Source of the DNA: JANWHQ01 sp963775275 | GTDB lineage: Bacteria > Pseudomonadota > Alphaproteobacteria > Caulobacterales > Caulobacteraceae | Assembly: GCA_963775275.1 (NCBI GenBank) | Contig: CAVZII010000005.1 | Coordinates: 2,356,001 to 2,420,000 of the forward strand | Length of the DNA stretch: 64,000 bases | Direction: 5' to 3' | In this document: positions 35,840-44,295 of the stretch, piece by piece | Numbering within the stretch: position 1 is the first letter of the stretch | How the letters are laid out: every line of letters begins with the position of its first letter | Translations under genes and position numbers: made by a program | Notes under the pieces: generated by a model | Databases searched by the model: none | What the model saw: the letters and a program-made list of their open reading frames with translations, nothing else | What the model was told of the DNA's origin: nothing

Positions 35840-36598
35840 TCAGCCGTCAGTCGACTCCGCCGGCGCCGGCTCAGCGCGCTCCTTCTTGGCTGGGCGCTCT
35901 CTGATCTGGAGCCCCCGCTTTTCCGCCGCGGCCTTCCGCGACTCCATGATCTCTTCCTTGTACTGGAGCACGCGTTCCTTGACGTTGTCGGAGAGCTCGG
36001 GCTCGGGCCCGCCCAGCACCAGCACCCGATCGCAAAGGCGCATGATCTCGCCGAGATTGTGGCTCACATAAAGCAGGCTGGACCGCCTGCGGCGATCGTC
36101 CATCACCGCTTCGGCCTTGGCGCGGAAGTACTCGTCGCCGGCCGACATGGCCTCGTCCACCAGGATGCAGTCGAAGTCGATGGCGATGGACATGGCGAAG
36201 TTGAAGCGGCTGCGCATCCCTGACGAGTAGGTCTTGACCGGCCAGGCCATGTACTCTTCGAGCTCGGAGAAATCGCCGACGAACTTGATCACATCCTCGG
36301 ACTTGCGGCCGTACATCCGGGCGATGAACTTGCAGTTCAGGAAGCCGCTGAGGTTGGGGTTGACCACGCCTGCATAGCCGATCGGCCAGGACACGCTCAT
36401 GCGCCGGATCACGTGCCCGGCATCGGGCTGCAGGCTTCCGGCGACGATGTTCAGGAGGGTGGACTTGCCGGAGCCGTTCGGCCCGATCACGCCCATGTTC
36501 ACGCCCTTGGGGATGAACAGGTTGAGGTTCTTGAACACCATGTGGGAGAGGTCGCGCGACCGGAAGGTCTTGCAGATGTCGACCAGTTCCAGACTCAT
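35840..36598 (-). CDS. Polysaccharide ABC exporter ATP-binding protein (KpsT/Wzt-like)
   Basis: A 252-residue ABC ATPase of the KpsT/Wzt polysaccharide-export group. Walker A is G-P-N-G-S-G-K-S-T, the signature motif is Y-S-S-G-M-R-S-R, Walker B is D-C-I-L-V-D-E-A, and the H-loop is Y-V-S-H-N. The S-G-M-x-x-R signature is typical of capsule and O-antigen exporters. It drives export of a surface polysaccharide together with the permease encoded upstream on the same strand, 140 bp away. There is no long C-terminal carbohydrate-binding domain, so it is nearer KpsT than Wzt. Confidence 0.88.
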   Translation of the reverse strand: MSLELVDICKTFRSRDLSHMVFKNLNLFIPKGVNMGVIGPNGSGKSTLLNIVAGSLQPDAGHVIRRMSVSWPIGYAGVVNPNLSGFLNCKFIARMYGRKSEDVIKFVGDFSELEEYMAWPVKTYSSGMRSRFNFAMSIAIDFDCILVDEAMSAGDEYFRAKAEAVMDDRRRRSSLLYVSHNLGEIMRLCDRVLVLGGPEPELSDNVKERVLQYKEEIMESRKAAAEKRGLQIRERPAKKERAEPAPAESTDG

Positions 36599-36738
36599 TG
36601 CTCAGTCCTGTTTGCCTCCGGCCGGTCCAAGACGGCCGAATCAGCGACGATCTCGATACCGCACGGATGAGGCATATGCTTGGCCATGTGATGTCTTCCC
36701 GGGCCTTGGGCCATCACGCCGCGGTCGGCTCCGCAGGC

Positions 36739-37602
36739 TCAAGAGTTGATGTACCGTCGGCTTCCACGCTCCATGACCAGGCCAACCAGCGTCAGAACGA
36801 AGCCGCATGAGATGATATAGATGGGGCTGAAGATCGGCGAATGATAGCTGCCGCCCGACCAGAACTGCCGGGCGCCCTCGGTGCAGTGCAGGAGCGGGTT
36901 CCAGGTCAGGTAGGGCCAGTACTGCGTGGGGATCTGGTCGATCGTGAAGATCGTGCCGGACACCCACATCAGCGCGCGCTTGAACACCATGATGATCTGG
37001 GCGAGCGGCGGGACCAATCGCTGGATCGGGCACATCACCAGACCAAAAGCGGCGCCCAGCCACGCGACGGCGATGAACATCAGCATCACCTCGGCCGGCT
37101 GCGCCGGGGGCTCTTTCCAGATGATCGAGACCCCGACGCACATGACGAGGAACACTGCGGCCTGGAGCACGGTTTCGGACACGGCCTGGGCGACCACCAT
37201 GTCCAGGATGGTGATCTGCGGAAGCATCAACAGGGGGTCGGACCGGTCCGTGGCTCCCAGGACGCTCGAACAGACCTGGCGGAAGCACATCCACAGGGGA
37301 AAGCCGGTGACCAGGAACACGGCGAACGAGAAGTGCGGGCTCATCGAGTGCAGCGCGCCGCCTTTGCGGGCCGCGCGCAGGGCGAACACGATGCTGATGG
37401 ACGCGACCGTCAGGCCGATGCGCCACAGATAGCCCAGGCGGCTCTCCGAGAACTCCGCCATCATGTCGCGGAGCACCAGGGCCTTCCAGATCCGCCACTG
37501 GGCGACGATCGCCGACGGCGGTTTCTCGTCGGCTGTCGGGACCCCGACGCTCGGTACTGGCCCGGGCGGCTGCGGCGTCGTCAACTCAGCTTGATCTCGC
37601 AT
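36739..37602 (-). CDS. Polysaccharide ABC exporter permease (KpsM/Wzm-like)
   Basis: A 287-residue ABC-2 type membrane protein with six predicted helices and a Pro-rich cytoplasmic N-terminus (about residues 1-30). The segment R-D-M-M-A-E-F-S-E-S-R-L-G-Y-L-W-R before the first helix matches the capsule-exporter permease group. The pair with the downstream ATPase forms the exporter. It is divergent from the TIGR04372-like glycosyltransferase across a 218-bp region. KpsC/S/D/E-type outer components are not in the window. Confidence 0.87.
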   Translation of the reverse strand: MRDQAELTTPQPPGPVPSVGVPTADEKPPSAIVAQWRIWKALVLRDMMAEFSESRLGYLWRIGLTVASISIVFALRAARKGGALHSMSPHFSFAVFLVTGFPLWMCFRQVCSSVLGATDRSDPLLMLPQITILDMVVAQAVSETVLQAAVFLVMCVGVSIIWKEPPAQPAEVMLMFIAVAWLGAAFGLVMCPIQRLVPPLAQIIMVFKRALMWVSGTIFTIDQIPTQYWPYLTWNPLLHCTEGARQFWSGGSYHSPIFSPIYIISCGFVLTLVGLVMERGSRRYINS

Positions 37603-37820
37603 GGCGAAGCGCAGTTTAGACCAAAGGCGCTACCACAGGACAGACCAATCCTTCGCAGGTGCGACGGCCGGCCGCGCCGGGGCGACAAGATGAGGCAAAC
37701 GTGTTCCCTTGAGCACAGCGCCGCGCCATGGACCGCTCTGGCGCGAGGCCTCGGCGGCGGCGGTCCCCCCGCACCGCGGCGGAGCGCGCTTAGGTTCGGC
37801 GCAGGGAGCTTCGATCGGCA
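37603..37820. other. Divergent intergenic region, exporter permease / glycosyltransferase
   Basis: This 218-bp region must hold promoters for both the exporter permease and the TIGR04372-like gene. I see no FNR-type box, clear -35/-10 pair or strong hairpin. A GGGAG at 37804-37808 may be the ribosome site of the TTG-started gene. Confidence 0.4.
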
Positions 37821-39344
37821 TTGAGCGGCGCCAGCGACCTCGTCGAAGCCGAAGGCGTCTCGCACGCGCGCGAAACCGATCCCGACTCGGCCGAGGTCCG
37901 CAGGCTGCGTCAGAAGCGGCTCCTGCTCGAAGCCTTTGGCCGCCGCCTCCTGGTCGTGGATGTCCGCACCGCCGACTACGGCCACCTCGGGTACGAGCTC
38001 ACGGCCGCCGCCAGGCATGCCGCACGCCTGGGCGCCGCGCTCTACGCCTTCGACACGCTGAAGCCAGCCAACGGCGGCGTGCTCGAGCTGAAGGCGAAAG
38101 GCGTGGCGATGCTGCGGCCATCTCCGGTGGGGGACCTGCTCGCCCGGATCGCCTTGGCGGCCCTGCATCGCGACGTCGACGCCCGATGGCGGGCCCGGAA
38201 GGACCGCGCCATGCGGCTGAAGGCGGCGCTGCAGGTTCGCGGAGGGCGGACCAGGGGCCTGGCGGACACTTGGTCGCGTCTCGTGGACGCTGTGCGCCGC
38301 CGCCGGCTCGAGGCTGACCGTGCGCATATCACGCAGCTGGAGACCGATCCCGCCAGGCGCGCGCCCTGGCCGGTGAGCCGGCGTCAGGACTGGCTGGTCA
38401 AGGCGCGGATCAAGAACGTGCATAAGGCCCTGGGGCTGCGACGGCCGCCTTATCTCGCCCGCCGCCTCGTCGCCGAGGACGCCACCTTCGAACTGCGTGC
38501 GCGGCAAGCGGATCAAGCCCGGCGCGCGAGCGACGCGCTGGGCGTCGCGCATGACGCCGAGATCGTGACCGTCCACGTCCGCGAGGCGGGCTTCAAGGCC
38601 GGCCGGGGCATCGATCCCAAGCTGTCCAGCGGTGAGCTGCGGCGGGACGAGGACACGCGCAACGCCGACATCGCCGCCTACTTCCCTGCGCTCGAGCTCC
38701 TGGTCCGCCGCGGCTTTCTCGTCGTCAGGATCGGCGATCCGAGCATGAGCCCCATCGATCGCCCCGGTGTCGTCGACCTCGCCGCCTCGCCGCACAGGAC
38801 CGACAGCCTGGAACTCTACATGCTGGCGCGCTCGCGGTTCCTGATCGCATCGGAATCCGGCCCCTACCACATTGCCTACCTTCTCGGGACGCCGGCCCTG
38901 CTGGTCAACGCCACCGACCCGATCGGGGCCTATCCCGTCCGTCGCCGCGACCGCTACATCTTCAAGCGCGTGCGCGACCGCGCGAGCGGCGAGCTTCTTT
39001 CCGCCGACGATCTGCTCGGCGCCAGGCACTACGGGCGGCTACGCGACACCTCGGCCTTCGACTACCTGGACAATACGCCGGACGAGATCACAGCCGCGGT
39101 GCAAGACATGCTGGAGGTGCTCGACACGGATCCTGATCCGACGCCGGATCAGCGCGTCTTCGCCGAGCGCGCCCTTGCGGCCGGAGTCGACCTTGCCCGC
39201 GGTCCCGGCGACCCTCTGCCCGAGTTCTACTTCAACTACGTGGCCAAGTGGGGCCCCGACGACGGCTTCCTCGGGCGCGGATATGTGTCCGCCACATTCG
39301 CCGGATCGCTGGGCCTGCCGCGGCGCGAACTCAACCGGGGCTGA
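37821..39344 (+). CDS. TIGR04372-like glycosyltransferase
   Basis: A 507-residue protein. The C-terminal half has V-T-V-H-V-R-E-A-G-F near residues 250-259, L-V-R-R-G-F-L-V-V-R-I-G-D, and S-E-S-G-P-Y-H-I-A-Y-L-L-G-T-P near residues 345-359. These match my recollection of TIGR04372 proteins found in surface-polysaccharide clusters. The N-terminal half is rich in Arg and helical, and D-Y-G-H-L-G-Y-E is also family-like. It starts at TTG 37821, since no ATG or GTG lies in a good place. It is divergent from the KpsM-like permease and convergent with the GT-B paralog at 39368. Confidence 0.7.
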   Translation: MSGASDLVEAEGVSHARETDPDSAEVRRLRQKRLLLEAFGRRLLVVDVRTADYGHLGYELTAAARHAARLGAALYAFDTLKPANGGVLELKAKGVAMLRPSPVGDLLARIALAALHRDVDARWRARKDRAMRLKAALQVRGGRTRGLADTWSRLVDAVRRRRLEADRAHITQLETDPARRAPWPVSRRQDWLVKARIKNVHKALGLRRPPYLARRLVAEDATFELRARQADQARRASDALGVAHDAEIVTVHVREAGFKAGRGIDPKLSSGELRRDEDTRNADIAAYFPALELLVRRGFLVVRIGDPSMSPIDRPGVVDLAASPHRTDSLELYMLARSRFLIASESGPYHIAYLLGTPALLVNATDPIGAYPVRRRDRYIFKRVRDRASGELLSADDLLGARHYGRLRDTSAFDYLDNTPDEITAAVQDMLEVLDTDPDPTPDQRVFAERALAAGVDLARGPGDPLPEFYFNYVAKWGPDDGFLGRGYVSATFAGSLGLPRRELNRG

Positions 39345-39367
39345 GTCCGTCGTTCAGCTCGGTCGCA

Positions 39368-40852
39368 TCAGCGGCGGACGGCGATCGCGTCCAGCTCCTG
39401 GGCGAGGACCTCCACCGCCGGGACGTCGCTGCCGCGCGGACGCACAAAGCGCGCGATGAAGCGCTTGGCGTCCTTCTCGAACCTTTCCGGGTGCTCCAGT
39501 GACTCGGCGAGCTGTTCGAGGTGGCGCTCCATCGTGTGCGAGATGCGCACGAACCCGCCGGTCTCCTCGCTGATGTACCGGAAGTGATACATCTGCTCGG
39601 TCGCCCTTTGGACCTCAGGCATTTCGTTCAGCTGGGGCGTCAGCACCGGCCTGTTCAGGATGGCCGCCTCGATCATGGCGGTGGTGTTCAGGCCGACATG
39701 GACGTCTGCGTGCCATAGCGTGTTGAACAGGCAGTCCGCCCCGGACCGGCCATAAAACCCCTCGTCGCCCAGGGGCCAGACCGGCGCGCCTTGGAAGCTG
39801 TCCTGGCCGCCCCATTGGCCGCGGTTCTTGGGATGAGGGCGGATCAGCACCTGGGCGTCGGCGACGGGCCCAGACTTCGCCGAGCGGACGGCGGCGAGCC
39901 ACTTCTCGATGAACACCCACTCCTCGCCGCCGATCGAGCCGGACGAGCACAGATAGGCGATGAGCTTGCGGCCTGGATCGAGCCCGAGGGCTTCGCAGAA
40001 GGTCTTGCGGTCGACCGTCGGCTTGCGCTCGAACCAGGTGTCGAACGTCTGCGCGCCCGTCGTAATCACGCGTTCGCGGGGCACGTAGTGGAAGTCCACG
40101 GCCTCCTCGATCTGCTCGTCATTCCAGACCACGACCTTGTCGGGGATCACGCGGATCGCGCCCTTGTTCGACAGGTTGTCCCAGCTCGCCACGCACAGAA
40201 CGCTCGGCAAACCGAGCTGGCGGGCGGCGCGGACGAAGTCGGTCTGGCGCGAACCGAAGCGGATCAGCGGCGACAGCATCACGGCGTCCGGCTTGAACGA
40301 GGCCAGCTTGTTCACCATCAGCGGATCAACCGGGCGCTTCTCCTCCAGATGCGCGACGTATTTCTCGGCCAACAGTCTGAACGGCGTAAACCTGAACAGG
40401 CCCGTCTTGCCGACCTTGACGAACCCCGGCAGGGCGTCCGGTTCCACGCGGCTCTTGAGGTAGTCCGCATCCTTGAACGTCGGATGGAAGTAGCGGAGGT
40501 AGTCCCACGTGCAGCGAAGGGCGTAGAGGTCCTTGTCCACGCTGTACTTGGTGAGCTTCTTGGGCAGCAGCTCGCAGTGGAAGTTCGGATAGGCCCGAAG
40601 CGCGTTCTCATCCTCCACATAGGCATCCAGGTCGTTCGTCTTCTCGTACAGGACGAAGATCTCGTGCCCCTGCTGCAGTTGGAGCTCGATGACCGTGCGG
40701 AAGTGGCGGTAGTAGCCGACGCTGCCGAAAGCCCAGACGAACCGCTTGGGGCGTTCGCCGTCCGGCGTCGGAAAGCGTCCGGCCGCCCCGCTGGCGGAAT
40801 CCTTCGCGGCCGAGGCCGGCGGCTCGGCTTCCAGAGCGTCCGCCTTCGCCAT
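39368..40852 (-). CDS. GT-B-like surface carbohydrate glycosyltransferase (paralog 2)
   Basis: A 494-residue paralog of the genes at 30404 and 49270. After a low-complexity Ala/Glu-rich start (about residues 1-35) it has F-G-S-V-G-Y-Y-R-H-F-R-T-V-I-E, then L-S-P-L-I-R-F-G-S-R-Q-T-D near residue 210, W-D-N-L-S-N-K-G-A-I-R-V, V-L-I-R-P-H-P-K-N-R-G-Q-W and H-V-G-L-N-T-T-A-M-I-E-A-A-I-L. These are the same ordered motifs as in the other two copies. The ATG at 40852 overlaps the stop of the SIS isomerase by TGATG, so it may use the sugar made by that enzyme. The exact linkage formed is unknown. Confidence 0.72.
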   Translation of the reverse strand: MAKADALEAEPPASAAKDSASGAAGRFPTPDGERPKRFVWAFGSVGYYRHFRTVIELQLQQGHEIFVLYEKTNDLDAYVEDENALRAYPNFHCELLPKKLTKYSVDKDLYALRCTWDYLRYFHPTFKDADYLKSRVEPDALPGFVKVGKTGLFRFTPFRLLAEKYVAHLEEKRPVDPLMVNKLASFKPDAVMLSPLIRFGSRQTDFVRAARQLGLPSVLCVASWDNLSNKGAIRVIPDKVVVWNDEQIEEAVDFHYVPRERVITTGAQTFDTWFERKPTVDRKTFCEALGLDPGRKLIAYLCSSGSIGGEEWVFIEKWLAAVRSAKSGPVADAQVLIRPHPKNRGQWGGQDSFQGAPVWPLGDEGFYGRSGADCLFNTLWHADVHVGLNTTAMIEAAILNRPVLTPQLNEMPEVQRATEQMYHFRYISEETGGFVRISHTMERHLEQLAESLEHPERFEKDAKRFIARFVRPRGSDVPAVEVLAQELDAIAVRR

Positions 40853-41457
40853 CACGCTTCTCCCGACCAGCCGCAAGCGAAGTCGAGGGCTGCGTGACAC
40901 AGCGTCAGATGGGTGATCTCGACGAAGCCGTATTCCCCTGAAGGAACGAAGAAATTGAGCTCGCCCGCCTCGCGCAGAGGATTGTCCGGCGTGAACCCGC
41001 TCAGGGTGAAGACGCGGCACTGGCGCGCCCGTCCGGCTTCCACCGCGTTCAGGATGTTGCGCGAACGCCCCGAGCTCGAGATGGCGACCAGCAGGTCCCC
41101 TGGCCTCCCGTGCAGCGAGATCTGCTTGGCGAAGACGTTCTCATAGCCAAGGTCGTTGCCCAGGCATGTCAGGCTGGCGCCGTCGTTGAACGCCATCGAC
41201 CGGATGTCGCCGTTCTTGGAGTAGTCGATGGCCATGTGGCTCGCGATCGCCGCGCTGCCGCCATTGCCGACGAACATGACCTTGTTTCCGGCGCCGTGGG
41301 TCGCCAGCGCCAGCTCCTTGAATTGCATCAGCGCGTCCGCCAAGGCGACATCGGCGCCCACGGCGTCCGTCACCTCGACCGAGCGCCAAAGACCGCCAAG
41401 GAAGGCGAAATAACGGCTGACCGTCACGTTCGCCTCGACCCCCTCCACTAGCGCCAC
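40852..41457 (-). CDS. SIS domain sugar-phosphate isomerase (GmhA-like)
   Basis: A 201-residue SIS-domain protein close to GmhA, which makes D-glycero-D-manno-heptose 7-phosphate from sedoheptulose 7-phosphate. Key segments are F-V-G-N-G-G-S-A-A-I-A-S-H near residues 63-75, L-G-N-D-L-G-Y-E-N-V-F-A-K-Q and L-V-A-I-S-S-S-G-R-S-R-N-I near residues 122-134. It starts at GTG 41457, with GGAGA upstream. It is divergent from the nucleotidyltransferase-kinase gene, another heptose-type enzyme, and coupled to a GT-B-like gene. The pair suggests NDP-heptose synthesis for a surface glycan. Confidence 0.82.
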   Translation of the reverse strand: MALVEGVEANVTVSRYFAFLGGLWRSVEVTDAVGADVALADALMQFKELALATHGAGNKVMFVGNGGSAAIASHMAIDYSKNGDIRSMAFNDGASLTCLGNDLGYENVFAKQISLHGRPGDLLVAISSSGRSRNILNAVEAGRARQCRVFTLSGFTPDNPLREAGELNFFVPSGEYGFVEITHLTLCHAALDFACGWSGEA

Positions 41458-41715
41458 ACTTGTCTCCGTTCTCGGTCATCGCAGCGCGGAACGCCACGCG
41501 CGAACACTTACAACACCCGGGCCGAGCGTGCCTAGCCCGCGTGTCGCGCCCCATTGGGACGGGCGAAGGGCGCTTCGTCGGCGACTATTGACCCCTGCGG
41601 AGTTATCTCCAAGAGATTGCCGCCGCCGCGCGCCGGACGGGCCGCCGGCGGCGTATTTCCTGAGCGACCTGCCCAAGACATCCGTCGCATCATCATGAAG
41701 GGGGCCACTTTGGCG
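41458..41715. other. Divergent intergenic region, SIS isomerase / nucleotidyltransferase-kinase
   Basis: This 258-bp region is the largest gene-free stretch in the window. It is GC-rich and must carry divergent promoters. An AAGGGGG at 41698-41704 may be the ribosome site of the downstream gene. I see no recognised operator or RNA. Confidence 0.4.
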
Positions 41716-43249
41716 ATGAGCAGTTCCGGCAAGGTCGTTCCGTTCGAGTCCCTGATGAGCTTGTGCGATCAGCTGCGCGAGCAGGGCGAGGTCGTCGTCC
41801 AGGCGCACGGCGTGTTCGACGTCCTGCACGTTGGGCACCTGCGTCACCTGCGCGCGGCGCGGCAGCTTGGCTCCAAGCTGGTCGTGACGATCACGGCGGA
41901 CCGCTTCGTCAACAAGGGCCCCGGCCGCCCGCTGTTCACGGCCCAGCTCCGCGCCGAGATGCTGGCGGCGCTCGACACCGTCGACTACGTGGCCGTGAAC
42001 GACAACGCCAACGCCGTTTCGGCGATCGAGGCCATCCGTCCGCACGTGTTCGCCAAGGGCGGCGAATACGTCGATCCCGCCGACGACGTCACCGGCCAGA
42101 TCACGGTGGAGAAGACCGCCGTCGAGCGCCATGGCGGGCGCGTCGAGTTCACCCACGACATCACCTTCAGCTCCTCCACGCTCATCAACGAGGCGTTCGA
42201 TGTCCATTCCCCGGCCCTGGCGGCGTATCTGAGGTCCGCGCGCGAGCGCGGCGCGCCGGCCCAGGTCGCCGGCATCCTGGACCAGCTCTCGAAGCTCCGC
42301 GTCCTCTTCGTCGGCGACGCCATCGTCGACGAGTACGCCTACGTCCGGCCGATGGGGAAATCGGCCAAGGACAACATCATCGCGACCCACTACCTCAGCG
42401 AGGAGCGGTTCGCCGGCGGCGTCCTCGCCGCTGCGAACAACGTGGCCGAGATGTGCGCGGCGGTGGATGTGCTGACCATGGTCGGGGCGCACGATCCGGG
42501 CGAGGAGGCGTTCCGCGAATCGCTGCGGCCGAACGTCCAGCTCCACGTGGCGGTCCATCCCGAGGGCCCGACCACGACCAAGCGCCGCTACGTCGACCCG
42601 GTCTACACGCGCAAGCTGTTCGAGATCTACTTCATGGACGACCGGCCTTTGCTCCGCGAGGCTCAGGAGGCGTTCGAACTCCCAGCTCAGCAGCATGATC
42701 GGCAACTTCGACGTCGTCGTCGTGACCGACTTCGGCCATGGCCTGATCGCGCCCTCCACGCGCCGGATTCTCGAGGAGCAGGCGCGGTTCCTGGCCGTCA
42801 ACACCCAGACCAACAGCGCAAACACCGGCTACAATCTGGTCAGCAACTACCGCCGCGCCGACCTGATCTGCATCGACGCGCCCGAAGCGCGGCTGGCGAC
42901 GCGTGAGCGGTTCACGCCGATCGACTCGGTCATCCGCGACCGGCTCAGCGGCGTGCTGGACTGCGACCGGTTCATCGTCACCCACGGCGCGGACGGATGC
43001 CTGACCTACGAGAAGTCCGAGGATCGGCTGACCCGCGTGCCCGCCTTCGTCACCGAAGTGGTCGACACGGTGGGCGCGGGAGACGCCTTCCTGTCCATCG
43101 CCGGTCCCACGGCGTCGCTCGGGGCGCCCCTGGAATACGCGGGCTTCCTCGGTAACGCGGTGGGCGGGATCAAGGTCGGCATCGTCGGCCACCGCAGATC
43201 CGTCGGCAAGGTGGAGGTGTCCAAGTTCGTCACCGCCCTGCTCAAGTGA
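41716..43249 (+). CDS. Bifunctional nucleotidyltransferase-PfkB sugar kinase, reversed HldE order (single-base frameshift)
   Basis: The N-terminal domain (about 1-140) is a cytidylyltransferase-like nucleotidyltransferase with H-G-V-F-D-V-L-H-V-G-H-L. The C-terminal domain (about 195-510) is a PfkB/RfaE-type kinase beginning V-L-F-V-G-D-A-I-V-D-E-Y and ending with V-V-D-T-V-G-A-G-D-A-F-L. HldE has kinase first and nucleotidyltransferase second, so the order here is reversed. One extra C in the CCC near 42680-42682 shifts the frame; deleting it gives E-L-Q-L-S-S-M-I-G-N-F-D and a 510-residue protein. ATG 41716 was preferred to ATG 41695 because AAGGGGG lies before it. It likely makes an NDP-heptose. 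Confidence 0.82.
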
Positions 43250-43424
43250 AACCTCCGCAGGAAAAGGCGGTTGGCCGGCATCGGCCCCGCGCATAAGCTC
43301 GTCGCGCCATGTCTTTTCATCCTGCCTCGCGCCTGCCAGCCCGAAAGCCCGACCTTCCCGGCCGCGCCAGGGACCGCGCGCGCGCCGGAGACTTCTCGCG
43401 GCCAGTGTCCGCACGGGGAGCGTC

Positions 43425-44246
43425 TTGACCGCCGCCGACACCATCGAAGCCCAGAGAAAGCTCGCGCGCGCCAGCGCCGCCAAGGGCGACACCAAGAACG
43501 AGCTCAAGGCCTGGACCGAAGTGTTGCGCCTGGATCCTCACTTCGAGGAGGCCCACTTCCGGCTGGGCCGGATGCTGGCGGAAAAGGGCAAGAGGGCCGA
43601 CGCCGCCCGGCACTACGGCGAGGTCGTCCAGATCAATCCAAAGAACGCCGACGCCTGGCGCCGCTTGGCGCGCCTCATGTTCGACATGCGCGATGCGGAG
43701 GGGGAGATCTCCACCCTGACCGGCATGCTCTCGATCTGCGACGAGGATTCGGCCGCCCGCGCGCGGCTGGTGCGCGTGCTCACGGATCGGGGCCGCAAGG
43801 CCGACGCGGCGCCCCACCTTCGTGTCCTTGCCGAACTCGCGCCGCAGGAGACGGAAGGCTGGCTGAAACTGGCGCGCATCTACTCCGAGCTGGGGGATGC
43901 CGAAGGCGAGGTCGCGGCGCTCGGCGACATGCTGTCCAACTGCGCCGAGGACGTGCAGGCCCGCGCCCGCCTCGTTCGTCTCCTGACCGACCTGGGACGC
44001 CCGGCGGAAACCCTGCGGCACATGCGCGCAATCGCCGAGGCGGATCCGAGCGACGCCGAGGCGTGGCGCCAGCTCACGTGGGCGCTGTCGCAACTGCGCG
44101 ACGTCGAGGGCGAGATCGAGGCCCTGCAGCGCATGCTGGAGTTGCACGTCGAGGACTCCGACACCCGAAGCAGGCTCGTTCAGCTGTTGTCGGAAGTCGG
44201 ACGCAAGGATGAAGCGGCGAAAGTCGTGGCGTCGTCGCGATCGTAA
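43425..44246 (+). CDS. Free-standing TPR protein of the 68-residue-unit family
   Basis: A 273-residue all-helical protein made of about seven or eight TPRs. From residue 55 on it follows the same double-TPR unit seen in the neighbouring large enzymes, for example E-A-D-P-S-D-A-E-A-W-R-Q-L-T and R-A-R-L-V-R-L-L-T-D-L-G-R. No catalytic domain, signal peptide or membrane helix is present. It starts at TTG 43425 with a good GGGAG site. It may be an adaptor that pairs with the TPR-enzyme fusions. The giant TPR-sulfotransferase gene follows 49 bp later. Confidence 0.82.
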   Translation: MTAADTIEAQRKLARASAAKGDTKNELKAWTEVLRLDPHFEEAHFRLGRMLAEKGKRADAARHYGEVVQINPKNADAWRRLARLMFDMRDAEGEISTLTGMLSICDEDSAARARLVRVLTDRGRKADAAPHLRVLAELAPQETEGWLKLARIYSELGDAEGEVAALGDMLSNCAEDVQARARLVRLLTDLGRPAETLRHMRAIAEADPSDAEAWRQLTWALSQLRDVEGEIEALQRMLELHVEDSDTRSRLVQLLSEVGRKDEAAKVVASSRS

Positions 44247-44295
44247 CGCCTCAAATTCTTGCTCGGTAAAGGTCGACTCTTTTAGAATCCGCGAC

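Noticed and set aside
42695..43249. Separate short sugar kinase gene
   Set aside because: It lacks the first half of the PfkB fold, which lies in the preceding frame; one extra C explains the break.
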